In this document: positions 48,129 through 57,846 of the stretch, in pieces
Position numbering within the stretch: position 1 is the first letter of the stretch
Layout of the letters: each line of letters begins with the position of its first letter
Origin: DATBSL01 sp963729875
Lineage (GTDB): Bacteria > Acidobacteriota > Vicinamibacteria > Fen-336
Length of the DNA stretch: 64,000 nt
Direction: 5' to 3'
NCBI GenBank assembly: GCA_963729875.1
Contig: CAVSPR010000004.1
Span: forward strand, 992,001 to 1,056,000
Notes under the pieces: generated by a model
Database searches by the model: none
Seen by the model: the letters and a program-made list of their open reading frames with translations, nothing else
What the model was told of the DNA's origin: nothing
Position numbers and translations under genes: made by a program

Positions 48129-49338
48129 TCAGGCCCGGGACCGAACGGCACCGGCCGCGCGGGCCAGGGCCTCGTCGAGGAGATCGATGCGCTCGCCGCC
48201 GCCCTGGGCGACGTTGCCGCGGCCCCCGCCCTTCCCGCCGAGAGACTCGAGCGCCGAGCGGAGAAGGGCCGGCACGTCGTGGGGGAGGCCGTCGGACTGG
48301 GCGAAGACGAGGTGGGCCTTGTCGGCGCGGCTCCCCAGGAGGGCCACGCACGGGGCCAGCGAGACGAGGCGCGTCGCGAGGACGCGCAGGTCGCCCGGGG
48401 CCCAGCCGTCGTAGCTGGCGACCACGACGGCGGGGGAGCTGAGGGTGGGCGCCGGGCCGTCGCCGCGGGTGTCGGCGAGGAGCTTCCGCGCCTCGCCCTC
48501 GAGGGCGCGGTCGAGCAGGTCCTTCGCCCGCTTCTCCCCCTCGGCGAGGTCGTCCTTCGCCTTGCGCGCCGTGGCCACGAGCTCGTCGAGGGGGGCCGAC
48601 AGCGTGGAGACGAGGCCGTCGAGGACCGCCTGCCGCCGGGCGACGGCGTCGAGCGCGCGGTGGCCGCAGACGAAGGACACGCGGGTCCCGACCTTGTACT
48701 TCTCGAGGGCCGTGATGACGATGGGACCGACCTCGGCCGTCGTCCGCGGGTGCGTCCCGCCGCACGGCTGGCGGTCGTAGCCCTCGGCCTCGACCACGCG
48801 CACGTCGGCCTCGACGCCCTCGGGCGGCTCCAGGCCCTGGGCCCGGGCCTCCGGCGCGGAGAGCGTCTCGACCCGGACCGGCCGCGCCTCCCAGACCACC
48901 TCGTTCGCCCGGCAGCTCGGCCGCGCGCGCCTGGTCCGCGGTGACGGGCCGGTCGAGGTCGACGGTCGTCGTTTCGCGGCCGAGGTGGAAGGCGATGGTC
49001 TCGGCCCGGGCGAGCTCCACGAAGGCCTTCGACAGGAGGTGCTGGCCGTGGTGCTGCTGCACGTGGTCGCGCCGCCTCTGGCCGTCGACGACGCCCTGCA
49101 CCCGGTCGGCGGCGAGGGGCCGGTCGAGGACGTGGAGGATCTCGCCGCCGTGCTCGAGGACGGCGATCACGCTCGCCTCCCCGAGACGGCCGGTGTCGCA
49201 GGGCTGCCCCCCGCTCTCGGCGTAGAACGCGGTCCGGTCGAGCACGACGGCGGGGCGGCCCTCGTGCTCGTGGCGGGCGACGACGGTGGCATCGAACTCG
49301 AGCAGGCGCGAGTCGGCGAGGAAGAGGCGTTCGGTCAT
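48129..49338 (-). CDS. AlaX-like alanyl-tRNA editing protein with DHHA1 domain, frameshifted
   Basis: Starts MTERLFLADSRLLEFDATVV. Editing-site zinc ligands: VQQHHGQHLLSKAFVE (HxxxH) and, after the frame change near 48915, GYDRQPCGGTHPRTTAEVGP (CxxxH). AFYAESGGQPCDTGRLG is the second-shell motif. The C-terminal part (DDLAEGEKRAKDLLDRALEG, then SLGGKGGGRGNVAQGG) is the DHHA1 oligomerisation domain, so this is the long AlaX-L form, about 402 residues. It removes mischarged Ser or Gly from tRNA-Ala. ATG overlaps the stop of the preceding membrane gene. Confidence 0.88.
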
Positions 49339-50717
49339 GTCGTCGGCACGGGCCGCAGCTCCGCGCCCTCCAGCCGGTAGCGCAGCGCCGGCACGCCGTA
49401 GGGGAGAAAGCCGCCGGTCGCGGGATCGGGCTCGATCCGGACACGGCCGGCGGGGAGCCCGGCCACCACGCGGGCCGCGACGTCCACCAGGGTCCCGAAG
49501 GTGTTCGCGAGGTGGACCCGCTGGCCGGGGTCGTCGGCGAGGACGAGGATGGACCCGCGCCGCAGCTCGCGCTTGTGCTGCCGGATCAGGGACACGACGC
49601 GCGCGGACAGCTCGCCGTGTCTCACCATCCGGACGTTGCGGCTGCGCTGGACGGGCAGCATCAGGAGCGGCGCCACGACGGCGGCGACGGCCAGCCGCCG
49701 GCGGACGGCGGGCGTCGCGTCCCGCCACAGCGCCCCCAGGACCGCTCCGGCGGCGAGGGCAACCCCCGCGGACGGGTAGACGGCGTACAGGCTCGACCGG
49801 ACCGGCAGCGCGATCGTGGTGGCGAGGCCCCCCGCCATCCAGACGAGGCCGAGGAGCAGCCACTGCCGCTCCCGGCGCGTCAGGCGGGGCCGGGCCCACG
49901 CGACGGCCATCGCCACCAGGACGCACGCGACCATGAAGGTGCTCGTGCGGTCGAGGTACTCGAGCGCGTTGCGCACGAGCGCCGCGGCCGAGGTCGTCGG
50001 GGCGTAGTAGTCCGGCGCATTCCACGGCAGGAAGGCGGGCGTCCGGATCCGCAGGGCCGCGTAGGCCGCGAGCGCGGGGCTGAAGGCGAGGAGAGTGAGC
50101 GCGAAGCGGCGGGCCTTGGCGGCCCGCGGCTCCTCGCCCAGGACCGCCCCCCAGACCGCGAGGACCAGGGGGAGAAGCGCCGCCTCCTCCTTCGACAGCA
50201 GGGCCAGGGCGTAAGCCGGGACGGCCGGCAACCACTGCCCCCGGCTCCAGGCCCAGGTGGCCAGGAGGGCGAAGAGGAGGGCCAGGAGCGAGGTCCGGCC
50301 GCTGATCCACATCACGGCGCCACCGATGCCGTGCGGGTTGAAGGCCCACAGCATCGAGGCCACGAGCGCGGCCGGGGTCGCAAGGCCCAGGGAGCGCAGG
50401 GCGAGGCCGAGGGCCGCGGCGCAGAGCAGGACGAGCAGGAGGTTCGTGGTGCCGAACCAGAAGGGGTCGAGGCCGAAGAGCCGCTCGTCGAGGCCGAAGC
50501 TCAGGGCGACGATCGGCCGGTAGAACCCCTGGTCGCGGCCAAACAGGTCGAGGAGGCCTCCCAGCCCCGAGAACCGACCAGCCTCGATCCAGGCGAAGTC
50601 GTCCTTGATGAAGCCGCGCCCGAGGTCTGCCAGGTACGAGGCCGCCAGGCAGAGGAGCCACGCGGCCGGCAGCGCCGCGAGGAGGGCGCTATTCCGTTTT
50701 TCGCTGAGCGTGGGCAC
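49335..50717 (-). CDS. Polytopic membrane protein, GT-C/PMT-like
   Basis: 460 residues with about eleven hydrophobic helices. The first loop, DFAWIEAGRFSGLGGLLDLF then GRDQGFYRPIVALSFGLDER, matches the region after helix 1 in dolichyl-phosphate-mannose-type or TPR-linked GT-C transferases (D-D/E motif and FYRPI). ALLSKEEAALLPLVLAVWG is another frequent family segment. It probably glycosylates protein or lipid using a lipid-linked sugar; donor and acceptor are not predictable. The first gene of the leftward operon with AlaX, DMT and asparaginase. Confidence 0.8.
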   Translation of the reverse strand: MPTLSEKRNSALLAALPAAWLLCLAASYLADLGRGFIKDDFAWIEAGRFSGLGGLLDLFGRDQGFYRPIVALSFGLDERLFGLDPFWFGTTNLLLVLLCAAALGLALRSLGLATPAALVASMLWAFNPHGIGGAVMWISGRTSLLALLFALLATWAWSRGQWLPAVPAYALALLSKEEAALLPLVLAVWGAVLGEEPRAAKARRFALTLLAFSPALAAYAALRIRTPAFLPWNAPDYYAPTTSAAALVRNALEYLDRTSTFMVACVLVAMAVAWARPRLTRRERQWLLLGLVWMAGGLATTIALPVRSSLYAVYPSAGVALAAGAVLGALWRDATPAVRRRLAVAAVVAPLLMLPVQRSRNVRMVRHGELSARVVSLIRQHKRELRRGSILVLADDPGQRVHLANTFGTLVDVAARVVAGLPAGRVRIEPDPATGGFLPYGVPALRYRLEGAELRPVPTT

Positions 50718-50765
50718 GGGTGCGCAGACTACCAGAGCGCCGCCGGTTCCGCGAGACGTCGAGGG

Positions 50766-50771
50766 TATGAT
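50766..50771 (+). promoter_or_regulatory. Candidate -10 element of the sortilin-type gene
   Basis: TATGAT, 29 bases upstream of the GTG start, with no clear -35 element. GGAGGG follows as a ribosome site, five bases before the start. Confidence 0.35.
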
Positions 50772-50800
50772 GCCGCGCGTCGACCGACCCGGAGGGCAAC

Positions 50801-53800
50801 GTGGTGAGAGAGAAGCGGACGGGTGCGATCGTGGTCATGGCTCTCGCGCTGACGGCGTTCGGCCTCGTGCCGGCCTTCGCGGGCGCGGCGGAGCCAGCCT
50901 CGAAGGCGCCGGCCCCGAAGGCGAAGCCGGACGACCCCTACGCCGCGCTCGCCTACCGGTTCATCGGGCCGCCGGGCAACCGCGTGAGCGCGGTCGTCGG
51001 CGTGCCCGGCGATCCCGACACCTACTACGTCGGCGCCGCGTCCGGCGGGGTCTGGAAGTCGACCGATGGCGGCGTCCACTGGAAGCCGATCTTCGACGAG
51101 CAGCCCGCCCAGTCGATCGGCGCCATTGCCATCGCCCCCTCGGACCCGAACGTCGTGTGGGTGGGGACGGGGGAGAGCTTCATCCGCAGCAATGTCTCCC
51201 TCGGCAACGGGGTCTACCGCTCGACCGACGCCGGCAAGACGTGGACGCAGGTGGGCCTGGAGAAGACCGGCCGCATCGCGCGCATCGTCGTGGACCCGCG
51301 CGACCCCGACGTCGCCTTCGTGGCCGCCCTCGGCACCTGCTACGGCCCCCAGCCCGAGCGCGGGGTCTTCCGCACGAAGGACGGCGGGAAGACCTGGGAG
51401 AAGGTGCTCTTCGTCGACGAGAGCACCGGCGCCTCCGACCTCTCCATGGACGCGAGGAACCCCCGGGTCCTCTTCGCGGGGATGTGGCCCGTCGAGATCA
51501 AGACGTGGGGCCGCACGAGCGGCGGACCGGGGGGCGGCGTCTACGTGTCGCGCGACGGCGGCACCACCTGGAAGCCGGTCAAGGGGCACGGCCTGCCCGA
51601 TGCGCCGATCGGCAAGGTCGCGGTGGCGGTGGCCCCTTCCGACCCGCAGCGGGTCTACGCGCTCATCGAGACGGGCCAGCGCGGGTCGCTGTGGCGCTCC
51701 GACGACGGCGGGGAGAAGTGGAAGCGCGTGAACGCGAGCCGGCTCCTGAACGAGCGGCCCCACTACTACACCCGGATGCTGGTCATGCCGGACGACGCGA
51801 ACGAGGTGTACTTCCCCTCGAACGGCATGGGCGCGACCTACGACGGGGGCGAGACCGCCGAGCCCATCCGCTGGGGCGGCGACAACCACGACATGTGGGC
51901 GGACCCCCTGGACCCGCGCCGGATGATGATCGGCAACGACGGCGGCGTGCAGATCTCCACCACGCGGGGCCGGCAGTGGAGCTTCACCCGCCTGCCGATC
52001 GGGCAGATGTACCACGTGGCCACCGACAACCGGGTCCCGTACATGGTCTACGGCCAGATGCAGGACGACGGCTCGATGCGCGGCCCGAGCAACAGCCGCG
52101 GCGGCGGCCGCATCCACCCCGGCCTGTGGACCTCGACCGCGGGCTGCGAGACGGGCTGGGCCACCCCCGACCCCGTGGACCCCGACATCGTCTGGGGCGG
52201 CTGCTACGCCGGGGTCGTCGAGCGCTTCGACGCACGCACCGGGATGTCGCGCAGCGTCAGCGTGTGGCCGGAGCGGACGATGGGGGCGCCCGCCGCCGAC
52301 GTCAAGCTCCGCATGAACTGGACGTTCCCGATCGCGATCTCGCCGCACGACCACGAGACGGTCTACGTGGGCAGCCAGTACGTCCATGCCACCTCGGACG
52401 GGGGCGTGACGTGGCGGACGATCAGCCCGGACCTCACCTTGAACGACAAGGGCATGATGGGGGACTCGGGCGGGCTCACCCTCGACAACCTCTCCGTGGA
52501 GTACGCGGGCGTCGTGTTCGCGATCGCGGAGTCGCCGGTCGAGAAGGGCCTCATCTGGGCGGGGACGAACGATGGCGTCGTGCAGGTTACGCGGGACGGG
52601 GGGGAGCACTGGACGAACGTCACCGCGAGCATCCCCGGCCTGCCACCCCGGGGCACCGTGAGCAGCGTCGAGCCCTCGCGCTTCGACCCCGGCGCCTGCT
52701 ACGTCGCGGTCGACCTCCACCAGGTCGACAACCGCGACCCCTTCCTCTACAAGACGACCGACTACGGCCGGACCTGGAGGTCGATCAGCGCGAACATCGA
52801 GAAGAGCCCCCTGAGCTACGCGCACGTGGTGCGGGAGAGCCCGCACCGCAGGGGGCTCCTCTTCGCGGGGACGGAGAACGCGCTCTACGTCTCCTTCGAC
52901 GACGGCGGGCGCTGGGAGCCGCTGCAGAGCAAGCTGCCGCGCGCCCCCGTCCACTGGCTCACCGTGCAGGAGCACTTCCACGACCTGGTGGTGGGCACCT
53001 ACGGGCGCGGCTTCTACATCCTCGACGACCTCAGCGGGCTCGAGCAGCTCACCGATGCGGTCCGGGCGCAGGACGCACACCTGTTCGATCCCCGGGACGC
53101 CTATCGCTTCCGGGAGGTCGCCCAGCCCAACCTCGCTCCCTCCGGCGCGGCGGCCGGCAAGAACCCCCCGTACGGCGCCTCGATCCAGTACTGGCTCAAG
53201 GAGAAGGTGAAGGACCCCTCCGAGCCGGAACCGGGCGAGGAGGCGGCGCCGGCCGGAGAAGGCGCTGCCGCCCGTGTCACCGAGGCAGAACGGGAGGAGC
53301 AGGAGAGGGAGAAGGCGAAGAAGAAGCTCGTCGAGGTGACGATCCTCGACGGCGACGGCCACACGATCAGGAGCCTGCGCGGGACGAACCGGACGGGGGT
53401 GAACCGCGTGTACTGGGACCTGCGGCACGAGCCGACGCTCGAGGTCCGGATCCGCACGACGCCGGAGGACAACCCCCACGTCTGGGAGGAGAAGCGCTTC
53501 CGGGGGAGGAAGCACCGCCCGGTCCTCTACTACGGGATCTGGGACACCAAGAGTGGACCGCTCGTGGCCCCCGGCACCTACACGGTGAAGCTCACCGTGA
53601 ACGGCCGGGAGGTCGCGACCCGCGGCCTCGTCGTGAGGAAAGACCCGAACTCGGCGGGCACCGGGCCGGACGTCGCGGCGTCGACGAAGCTCTCGATGGC
53701 GGTCTACGCCGACACCAACGCGGTCGTCCGGATGGTCAACCAGGTCGAGTGGACCCGAAAGCAGCTCGAGGAGCTGCGCGCGATGCTGAAGGCGCGCAAG

Positions 53801-54220
53801 GCCGACGCCGGAGAGCTCGAGGAGGTGGACGCCCTGGAGCGGAGCGCACGGGCGGTCGAGGACCGCCTCATGCAGCGCACCCTCGCCGAGGCGGACGAGA
53901 AGTCCTTCCGCGGGCCGCTGCAGCTCTATCTGAAGCTGCTGTGGCTTCAGGCCGAGGTGGGCGCGGGCGGGGCCGACGTGTCGGGCAACGCCGACTTCGC
54001 CCCGACCCGGTCCGAGGAGGAGGTGTACACCCTCCTCGCGGACACGCTCGGGGCCGTCCGCAAGGACTTCGACGCGCTCTACGAGACGACGATACCCGCC
54101 TTCAACGAGAAGATGAGGGCCCGGGGCCTCGCCCAGCTCATGACCGTCCAGGAGCCCGACGAGCGCGACTCCCCGCCGGACGAGGAAGAGGACGAGGGCG
54201 ACGGCGACTGGAGCAGCTGA
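50801..54220 (+). CDS. Secreted sortilin/VPS10-like BNR-repeat protein
   Basis: 1139 residues with a signal peptide (AIVVMALALTAFGLVPAFAG). At least nine Asp-box repeats of the form S/T-x-D-G-G-x-x-W are seen, among them STDGGVHW, STDAGKTW, TKDGGKTW, SRDGGTTW, SDDGGEKW, TSDGGVTW, TRDGGEHW and TTDYGRTW. These make a ten-bladed propeller as in VPS10/sortilin. Residues 800-900 hold an acidic/Lys-rich linker (EPGEEAAPAGEGAAARVTEA), then an FN3-like segment (LVAPGTYTVKLTVNGREVAT) and a helical C-terminus. Common in Acidobacteria and Bacteroidetes; usually called glycosyl hydrolase but no catalytic residues are evident. Confidence 0.9.
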   Translation: MVREKRTGAIVVMALALTAFGLVPAFAGAAEPASKAPAPKAKPDDPYAALAYRFIGPPGNRVSAVVGVPGDPDTYYVGAASGGVWKSTDGGVHWKPIFDEQPAQSIGAIAIAPSDPNVVWVGTGESFIRSNVSLGNGVYRSTDAGKTWTQVGLEKTGRIARIVVDPRDPDVAFVAALGTCYGPQPERGVFRTKDGGKTWEKVLFVDESTGASDLSMDARNPRVLFAGMWPVEIKTWGRTSGGPGGGVYVSRDGGTTWKPVKGHGLPDAPIGKVAVAVAPSDPQRVYALIETGQRGSLWRSDDGGEKWKRVNASRLLNERPHYYTRMLVMPDDANEVYFPSNGMGATYDGGETAEPIRWGGDNHDMWADPLDPRRMMIGNDGGVQISTTRGRQWSFTRLPIGQMYHVATDNRVPYMVYGQMQDDGSMRGPSNSRGGGRIHPGLWTSTAGCETGWATPDPVDPDIVWGGCYAGVVERFDARTGMSRSVSVWPERTMGAPAADVKLRMNWTFPIAISPHDHETVYVGSQYVHATSDGGVTWRTISPDLTLNDKGMMGDSGGLTLDNLSVEYAGVVFAIAESPVEKGLIWAGTNDGVVQVTRDGGEHWTNVTASIPGLPPRGTVSSVEPSRFDPGACYVAVDLHQVDNRDPFLYKTTDYGRTWRSISANIEKSPLSYAHVVRESPHRRGLLFAGTENALYVSFDDGGRWEPLQSKLPRAPVHWLTVQEHFHDLVVGTYGRGFYILDDLSGLEQLTDAVRAQDAHLFDPRDAYRFREVAQPNLAPSGAAAGKNPPYGASIQYWLKEKVKDPSEPEPGEEAAPAGEGAAARVTEAEREEQEREKAKKKLVEVTILDGDGHTIRSLRGTNRTGVNRVYWDLRHEPTLEVRIRTTPEDNPHVWEEKRFRGRKHRPVLYYGIWDTKSGPLVAPGTYTVKLTVNGREVATRGLVVRKDPNSAGTGPDVAASTKLSMAVYADTNAVVRMVNQVEWTRKQLEELRAMLKARKADAGELEEVDALERSARAVEDRLMQRTLAEADEKSFRGPLQLYLKLLWLQAEVGAGGADVSGNADFAPTRSEEEVYTLLADTLGAVRKDFDALYETTIPAFNEKMRARGLAQLMTVQEPDERDSPPDEEEDEGDGDWSS

Positions 54221-54273
54221 GGCCGCTCGTCAAGATCACGGCCGCCCTCACCAGAGCGGCTGCTTCTGGCCGG

Positions 54274-55506
54274 CTACGCCAGCATTGCCTGGGCGTGCAT
54301 CAGCCTGTCTCGGACCGCCACACCATATGCGCATCGGAAGGAACAGGAGGTGCAGTCGCTGCACCGGACGTCTCTGGCCGGATGAGGCATCTCCAGGAAC
54401 CGTTCGCGGGCGAGCGCGAACTGGCCATAACCCTCGGCATAGGTCAGGAACCGGAGGACGTCGGGAACCGGAACGCCCTTTTCGCAGGCTCCCCCGCAGG
54501 AACCGCACATCCGGCAGTAGCCTGGGCCGATGGTCGCGAGTTGGGCCGTGAGCAGGTCCCCGTCCTTATCCGTGTACGGCTCTGCCATCGCCCGGAGGTT
54601 CTCGTCGAGCTCCTCGTGGTTGGTCATGCACACGATGGCGGTGTCGACCGATTCGTTCTTGAGCGCCCACTTGATCGCGGCCACGGGGACCCCCGTCTGG
54701 CCGAGCCGCTGGCTCAGCGCCTGCGGATTGGCCCCGTAGAGCCGGTCTCCTCGCTGCACGCGGCTGACGCCGCCGGCCATGACCTTCATCGCCACGATCC
54801 CGAGGCCGGCCTTCCGGGCCGACCGGATCGCCTCCGTCATGTCGGTCTTCGGCGCATCGGGGTTCGCGTTCATGGCCGCGTCGACCGATTGCATGGCGAA
54901 GTTGTAGGTGGTCAGCACGACATCGACCTCGCCCAGCCTTGCCAGGTGCGCCAGCATCTTGTCCATGTTGAAGTGGGTGCTGACCCCGGCAAAGCGGATC
55001 TTCCCGCTCTCCTTGGCAATCCGCTGCGCTTCGAGCAGGTCCGCGTTCACCTGTTCCGGCTCGTTCCGGTTGTGGAGGTACCAGATGTCGAGGTAGTCGG
55101 TCCCCAGTTCGCGCAGGCTCGTGTCCAGGTCCGCAAGGAGCTCCGCCTTGGTCTTGCCGCCGCTCTTGCTCGAGATGATCACTTTCTGACGCACGTCTTT
55201 GAGAGCCACGCCGACCATTCGCTCGTTGTTGCCGTTCTGATAGCCGCGGGCGGTGTCGAAATGGTTGATTCCAAGATCCGCCGCGCGTTTGATCACGGAA
55301 GGGTCCGGAGTCGTCATGCAGCCAAACGCGAGCGATGTGACCTTCAGGCCGGTCTTGCCCAACGTGCGGTAGGTCAGCTCGACGGATTCGGGCTTTGCGC
55401 TGGCTGACCTCTGGCGGGAGGGGCAGGTGTTGGTGGCGCGAAGGCCGGCCGCTGGAAGCACCAGGCCTGCCGTCAGAAAGTCGCGACGTGAAAAATCAGG
55501 CTTCAT
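54274..55506 (-). CDS. Exported aldo/keto reductase with C-terminal iron-sulfur motif
   Basis: 410 residues. Twin-Arg signal SRRDFLTAGLVLPAAGL. The (beta/alpha)8 barrel holds the AKR catalytic set: Asp and Tyr in HFDTARGYQNGNNE, Lys in VIISSKSGG and His in DIWYLHNRNE. After the barrel, GYCRMCGSCGGACEKGVPVP and CSDCTSCSFRCAYGV supply Cys sets typical of [4Fe-4S] ferredoxin-like tails of this AKR subgroup. Substrate unknown. It probably acts in the periplasm after folding with cofactor in the cytosol. Confidence 0.9.
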   Translation of the reverse strand: MKPDFSRRDFLTAGLVLPAAGLRATNTCPSRQRSASAKPESVELTYRTLGKTGLKVTSLAFGCMTTPDPSVIKRAADLGINHFDTARGYQNGNNERMVGVALKDVRQKVIISSKSGGKTKAELLADLDTSLRELGTDYLDIWYLHNRNEPEQVNADLLEAQRIAKESGKIRFAGVSTHFNMDKMLAHLARLGEVDVVLTTYNFAMQSVDAAMNANPDAPKTDMTEAIRSARKAGLGIVAMKVMAGGVSRVQRGDRLYGANPQALSQRLGQTGVPVAAIKWALKNESVDTAIVCMTNHEELDENLRAMAEPYTDKDGDLLTAQLATIGPGYCRMCGSCGGACEKGVPVPDVLRFLTYAEGYGQFALARERFLEMPHPARDVRCSDCTSCSFRCAYGVAVRDRLMHAQAMLA

Positions 55507-55529
55507 TCACGTTCTCCAGTCAGCCCGAG

Positions 55530-56159
55530 TCAGCCCGAGGCTTTGGGCTTCATGATGGCCACGACGGGAGCGCCCAACAGGGTGCTCACGAGCACCGTAT
55601 ACGCGATCCAGACGGTCAGCTGGGGAACAAAGCCGCCGAAGAACCACAGCTCGAGCGGACCCATGGCGAGCAGGGCTGGCGGCGAGTCCGGGGGAAGAAA
55701 GTCGTAGTGGGTGCCCCACTTCCCGTAGATGGCGAAGAGCATCACGATCACGACGGGCATCCGGGCGGCCAGGGCGTAGGGGAAGAGCGTCCGTCCGAGC
55801 TCGGGCCAGGTGCGATAGGGCAGGAAGGACACCGCCAGGGAAAGCAGAAAGGCCGGGAGGGCGGCCACCACCCCGAGCTTCAGCGCCCCGACCACACCGA
55901 AGCCGCCCATGGCGATGAGCAGGCCGAGGAAGGCCAGCCCCGCGGCCTTCCAAGGGCTCGCGGGCCCTCTTCCGCTCTTCGCCAGCTTGACCGCGAAGTA
56001 GGGGCCCAGCACGAAGGGCAGCCACGAGATGCCCACGATGGCGCCCCCTCCTCCGGGGGCGCGGCTGAAGAACGCCGGCGCCCAGCCTTGGACCTCTCCG
56101 AAGAGGCGTAGCAAGGTGATCCCCAGGGTGATGACGGCAGGCCAAAGAACGAGCTGCAT
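55530..56159 (-). CDS. Integral membrane protein, unknown
   Basis: 209 residues from ATG 56159, chosen for AAAGGACGG four bases upstream; in-frame starts exist up to 56231. About five hydrophobic segments (QLVLWPAVITLGITLLRLF, GISWLPFVLGPYFAVKL, GLAFLGLLIAMGGFGVVGAL, ALPAFLLSLAVSFLPYR, LWFFGGFVPQLTVWIAYTVL). No named family. It lies 23 bp upstream of the aldo/keto reductase gene and is probably co-transcribed with it. Confidence 0.75.
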   Translation of the reverse strand: MQLVLWPAVITLGITLLRLFGEVQGWAPAFFSRAPGGGGAIVGISWLPFVLGPYFAVKLAKSGRGPASPWKAAGLAFLGLLIAMGGFGVVGALKLGVVAALPAFLLSLAVSFLPYRTWPELGRTLFPYALAARMPVVIVMLFAIYGKWGTHYDFLPPDSPPALLAMGPLELWFFGGFVPQLTVWIAYTVLVSTLLGAPVVAIMKPKASG

Positions 56160-56480
56160 GGGTCCGTCCTTTCTGTGGTCGAGGCGCTCCATCTCGTAGA
56201 TGCGCTTCGTGACCTGCGCGTGGGAGCGCAAGGCCCATCGGCCCGGAGCTGTCGTGCTTCGAGTCTTCTGAATCAGCGCTCGCCCCAGAGCGGTGCCATG
56301 TTCTCCACGGACATTCGGGGGGAGTCCCTGAAAGTCACCGACGAAGTCTGACAGTCACTTGCAGGCTCAGCAAGGTCACCGAGGGGCACCGAGGGACTCC
56401 GAAGGTGGACACCACGATGGACACCTGTTGAGCGAGAGTCACGAGGTCGAGAGGCTGTCACCGGGGACGTGGTCACGGTG
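56160..56480. other. Intergenic region without recognised features
   Basis: 321 bp between the membrane-protein gene and the end of the AraC gene, both on the minus strand. It includes alternative upstream start codons of the former. No hairpin, repeat or codon-biased frame stands out. Confidence 0.4.
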
Positions 56481-57488
56481 TCAGGCACGCGAGCTTGGCC
56501 TCCGTCGCAGCGTATCCGACGGCAGCTCGCCGAAGCAGTCCTTGTAGGCGCGCGAGAACTCCCCGAAGTGCCAGAAACCCCAGTCGAGCGCCACGGCCGA
56601 GACCGTGGTCGATCCGTGAGTCGCGGCCAGGAGCGCCTGGCGCACTCGATGCAGTCTGAGCCGGATCAGATAAGCCACCGGCGTCAATCCCATGACTTCC
56701 TTGAACGCGTACTCCAGGGCTCGCTCACTCACCGCGGCGGCTCGGCACAGGTCGGTCACGTAGACGCGATCGTCGGCGTGCGACAGGGCGTAGTCCTCGG
56801 CGGTCTTCACGACGAGGGTCTGGGACTGACGCACATGGTCGGCGCGGGCAGGCTCAAGATCCTTGGTCGCGCCGAGGGTCGCCAGAAGCGTCTCGACCAT
56901 CTCGACCCGGGCGGCGGCCCGCTCGCCCTTCCGCTCATTGAATAGCTGGGGCTGGCGTTCGGCCGTGTCCACCAGTCGCTTCCCCCAGTCGAAGAGCCGG
57001 CGGACCATGGCCGCTTTCGCCCGCAGCGTCTCCACGCCGTGCGGCAGCCGGAAGTCTCCCTCCCGGCCCCGGACCTGGAGATGCGCGCGGATGTCCGCCG
57101 GCGGGAGCAGAAGCGTGATGCTCTCGTACCCGGCGTCGGTGACGAACACCACCTGCGTCTCCGGCTCGACGGCCAGCATCAGCTCGGGGTGGATGGGCAG
57201 CCCGTTCACCGTGCCCTTGGCCCGCGGGTCGAAGGTGACGTAGGCCAGCAGGCCGCGCTGTGCCTTCGTGCGCGTCCGAATGCGGTGGTTGGTCGAATGA
57301 TAGACGACCACGCCGCCCTCGAGCCGCACGACCACCCGCCTGGCCCGAAAAGGGGTCGCCGTCAGCTGCACGGCATCCTGGTCGATGAGCTCGATGCCCT
57401 GACCGGCGATCGCGGGATCGCTGATCTCGACGACCGTGACCGCGGGCTGGTCGATGCTGACGCCCCGCTCCGGCACCTTCGGCTCCAT
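56481..57488 (-). CDS. AraC-family transcriptional regulator
   Basis: 335 residues. The N-terminal half is a ligand-binding cupin-like domain (VEISDPAIAGQGIELIDQDA, LLAYVTFDPRAKGTVNGLPI). The C-terminal two helix-turn-helix units are VYVTDLCRAAAVSERALEYA, then FKEVMGLTPVAYLIRLRLHR and VALDWGFWHFGEFSRAYKDC with FGELPSDTLRRR, the AraC signature. It is transcribed away from the sulfatase, and a direct-repeat site lies 28 bp before its start, so it is the likely regulator of the sulfatase and outer-membrane channel. Confidence 0.93.
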   Translation of the reverse strand: MEPKVPERGVSIDQPAVTVVEISDPAIAGQGIELIDQDAVQLTATPFRARRVVVRLEGGVVVYHSTNHRIRTRTKAQRGLLAYVTFDPRAKGTVNGLPIHPELMLAVEPETQVVFVTDAGYESITLLLPPADIRAHLQVRGREGDFRLPHGVETLRAKAAMVRRLFDWGKRLVDTAERQPQLFNERKGERAAARVEMVETLLATLGATKDLEPARADHVRQSQTLVVKTAEDYALSHADDRVYVTDLCRAAAVSERALEYAFKEVMGLTPVAYLIRLRLHRVRQALLAATHGSTTVSAVALDWGFWHFGEFSRAYKDCFGELPSDTLRRRPSSRA

Positions 57489-57515
57489 CTTCTGCGGAAT
57501 TCCGATAGACGGCCC

Positions 57516-57566
57516 GCCTGACCCGCCGGAAACTACAGCCTGACCCGCCCGCGCATGCGCGGGCGG
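57516..57566. promoter_or_regulatory. Candidate AraC operator: 22-bp-spaced direct repeats and a palindrome
   Basis: GCCTGACCCGCC occurs at 57516-57527 and again at 57538-57549, start-to-start 22 bp (two helical turns), as for AraC-family half-sites. The second overlaps a 22-bp perfect palindrome centred on GCATGC (57545-57566). The site lies between the divergent AraC and sulfatase genes. Confidence 0.5.
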
Positions 57567-57610
57567 ACGTCACGCCGACGGGAATCTTGGCCGAATCGTA
57601 TCACTCGTGA

Positions 57611-57784
57611 CGGCCAAGGCCTTGGGCGTACGTCTGCGGACGCGCCGACCCCGAGTTCATCAAACTGCAGCAGGTCAGCGAAAACTGCTTTGCGACCCTG
57701 AACGAGGGGAGTCGGGTATGCGACGCGAGCTCGGGGCTGATCCACGAGGTGGGGCAGGCGCGCACGTGCCAGGTCGAGTTCTGA
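57611..57784 (+). pseudogene. Start-less coding fragment upstream of the sulfatase
   Basis: The frame from 57611 reads RADPEFIKLQQVSENCFATL, then NEGSRVCDASSGLIHEVGQA and RTCQVEF-stop at 57784. Three Cys and good codon use suggest a real protein end, but no start or upstream part is visible and the preceding codon is a stop. Unidentified. Confidence 0.3.
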
Positions 57785-57846
57785 GCCGCTCCAGCCCGAC
57801 GCCACGGGACAGGCTCGGAGCTCGAGCGACGGGAAGGGAGTGGGCA

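Noticed and set aside
50605..55407. A 1600-codon open frame over the sortilin-type gene and beyond
   Set aside because: It is an Arg/Gly/Pro-rich shadow frame caused by high GC; the 50801-54220 frame carries repeats and a signal peptide.
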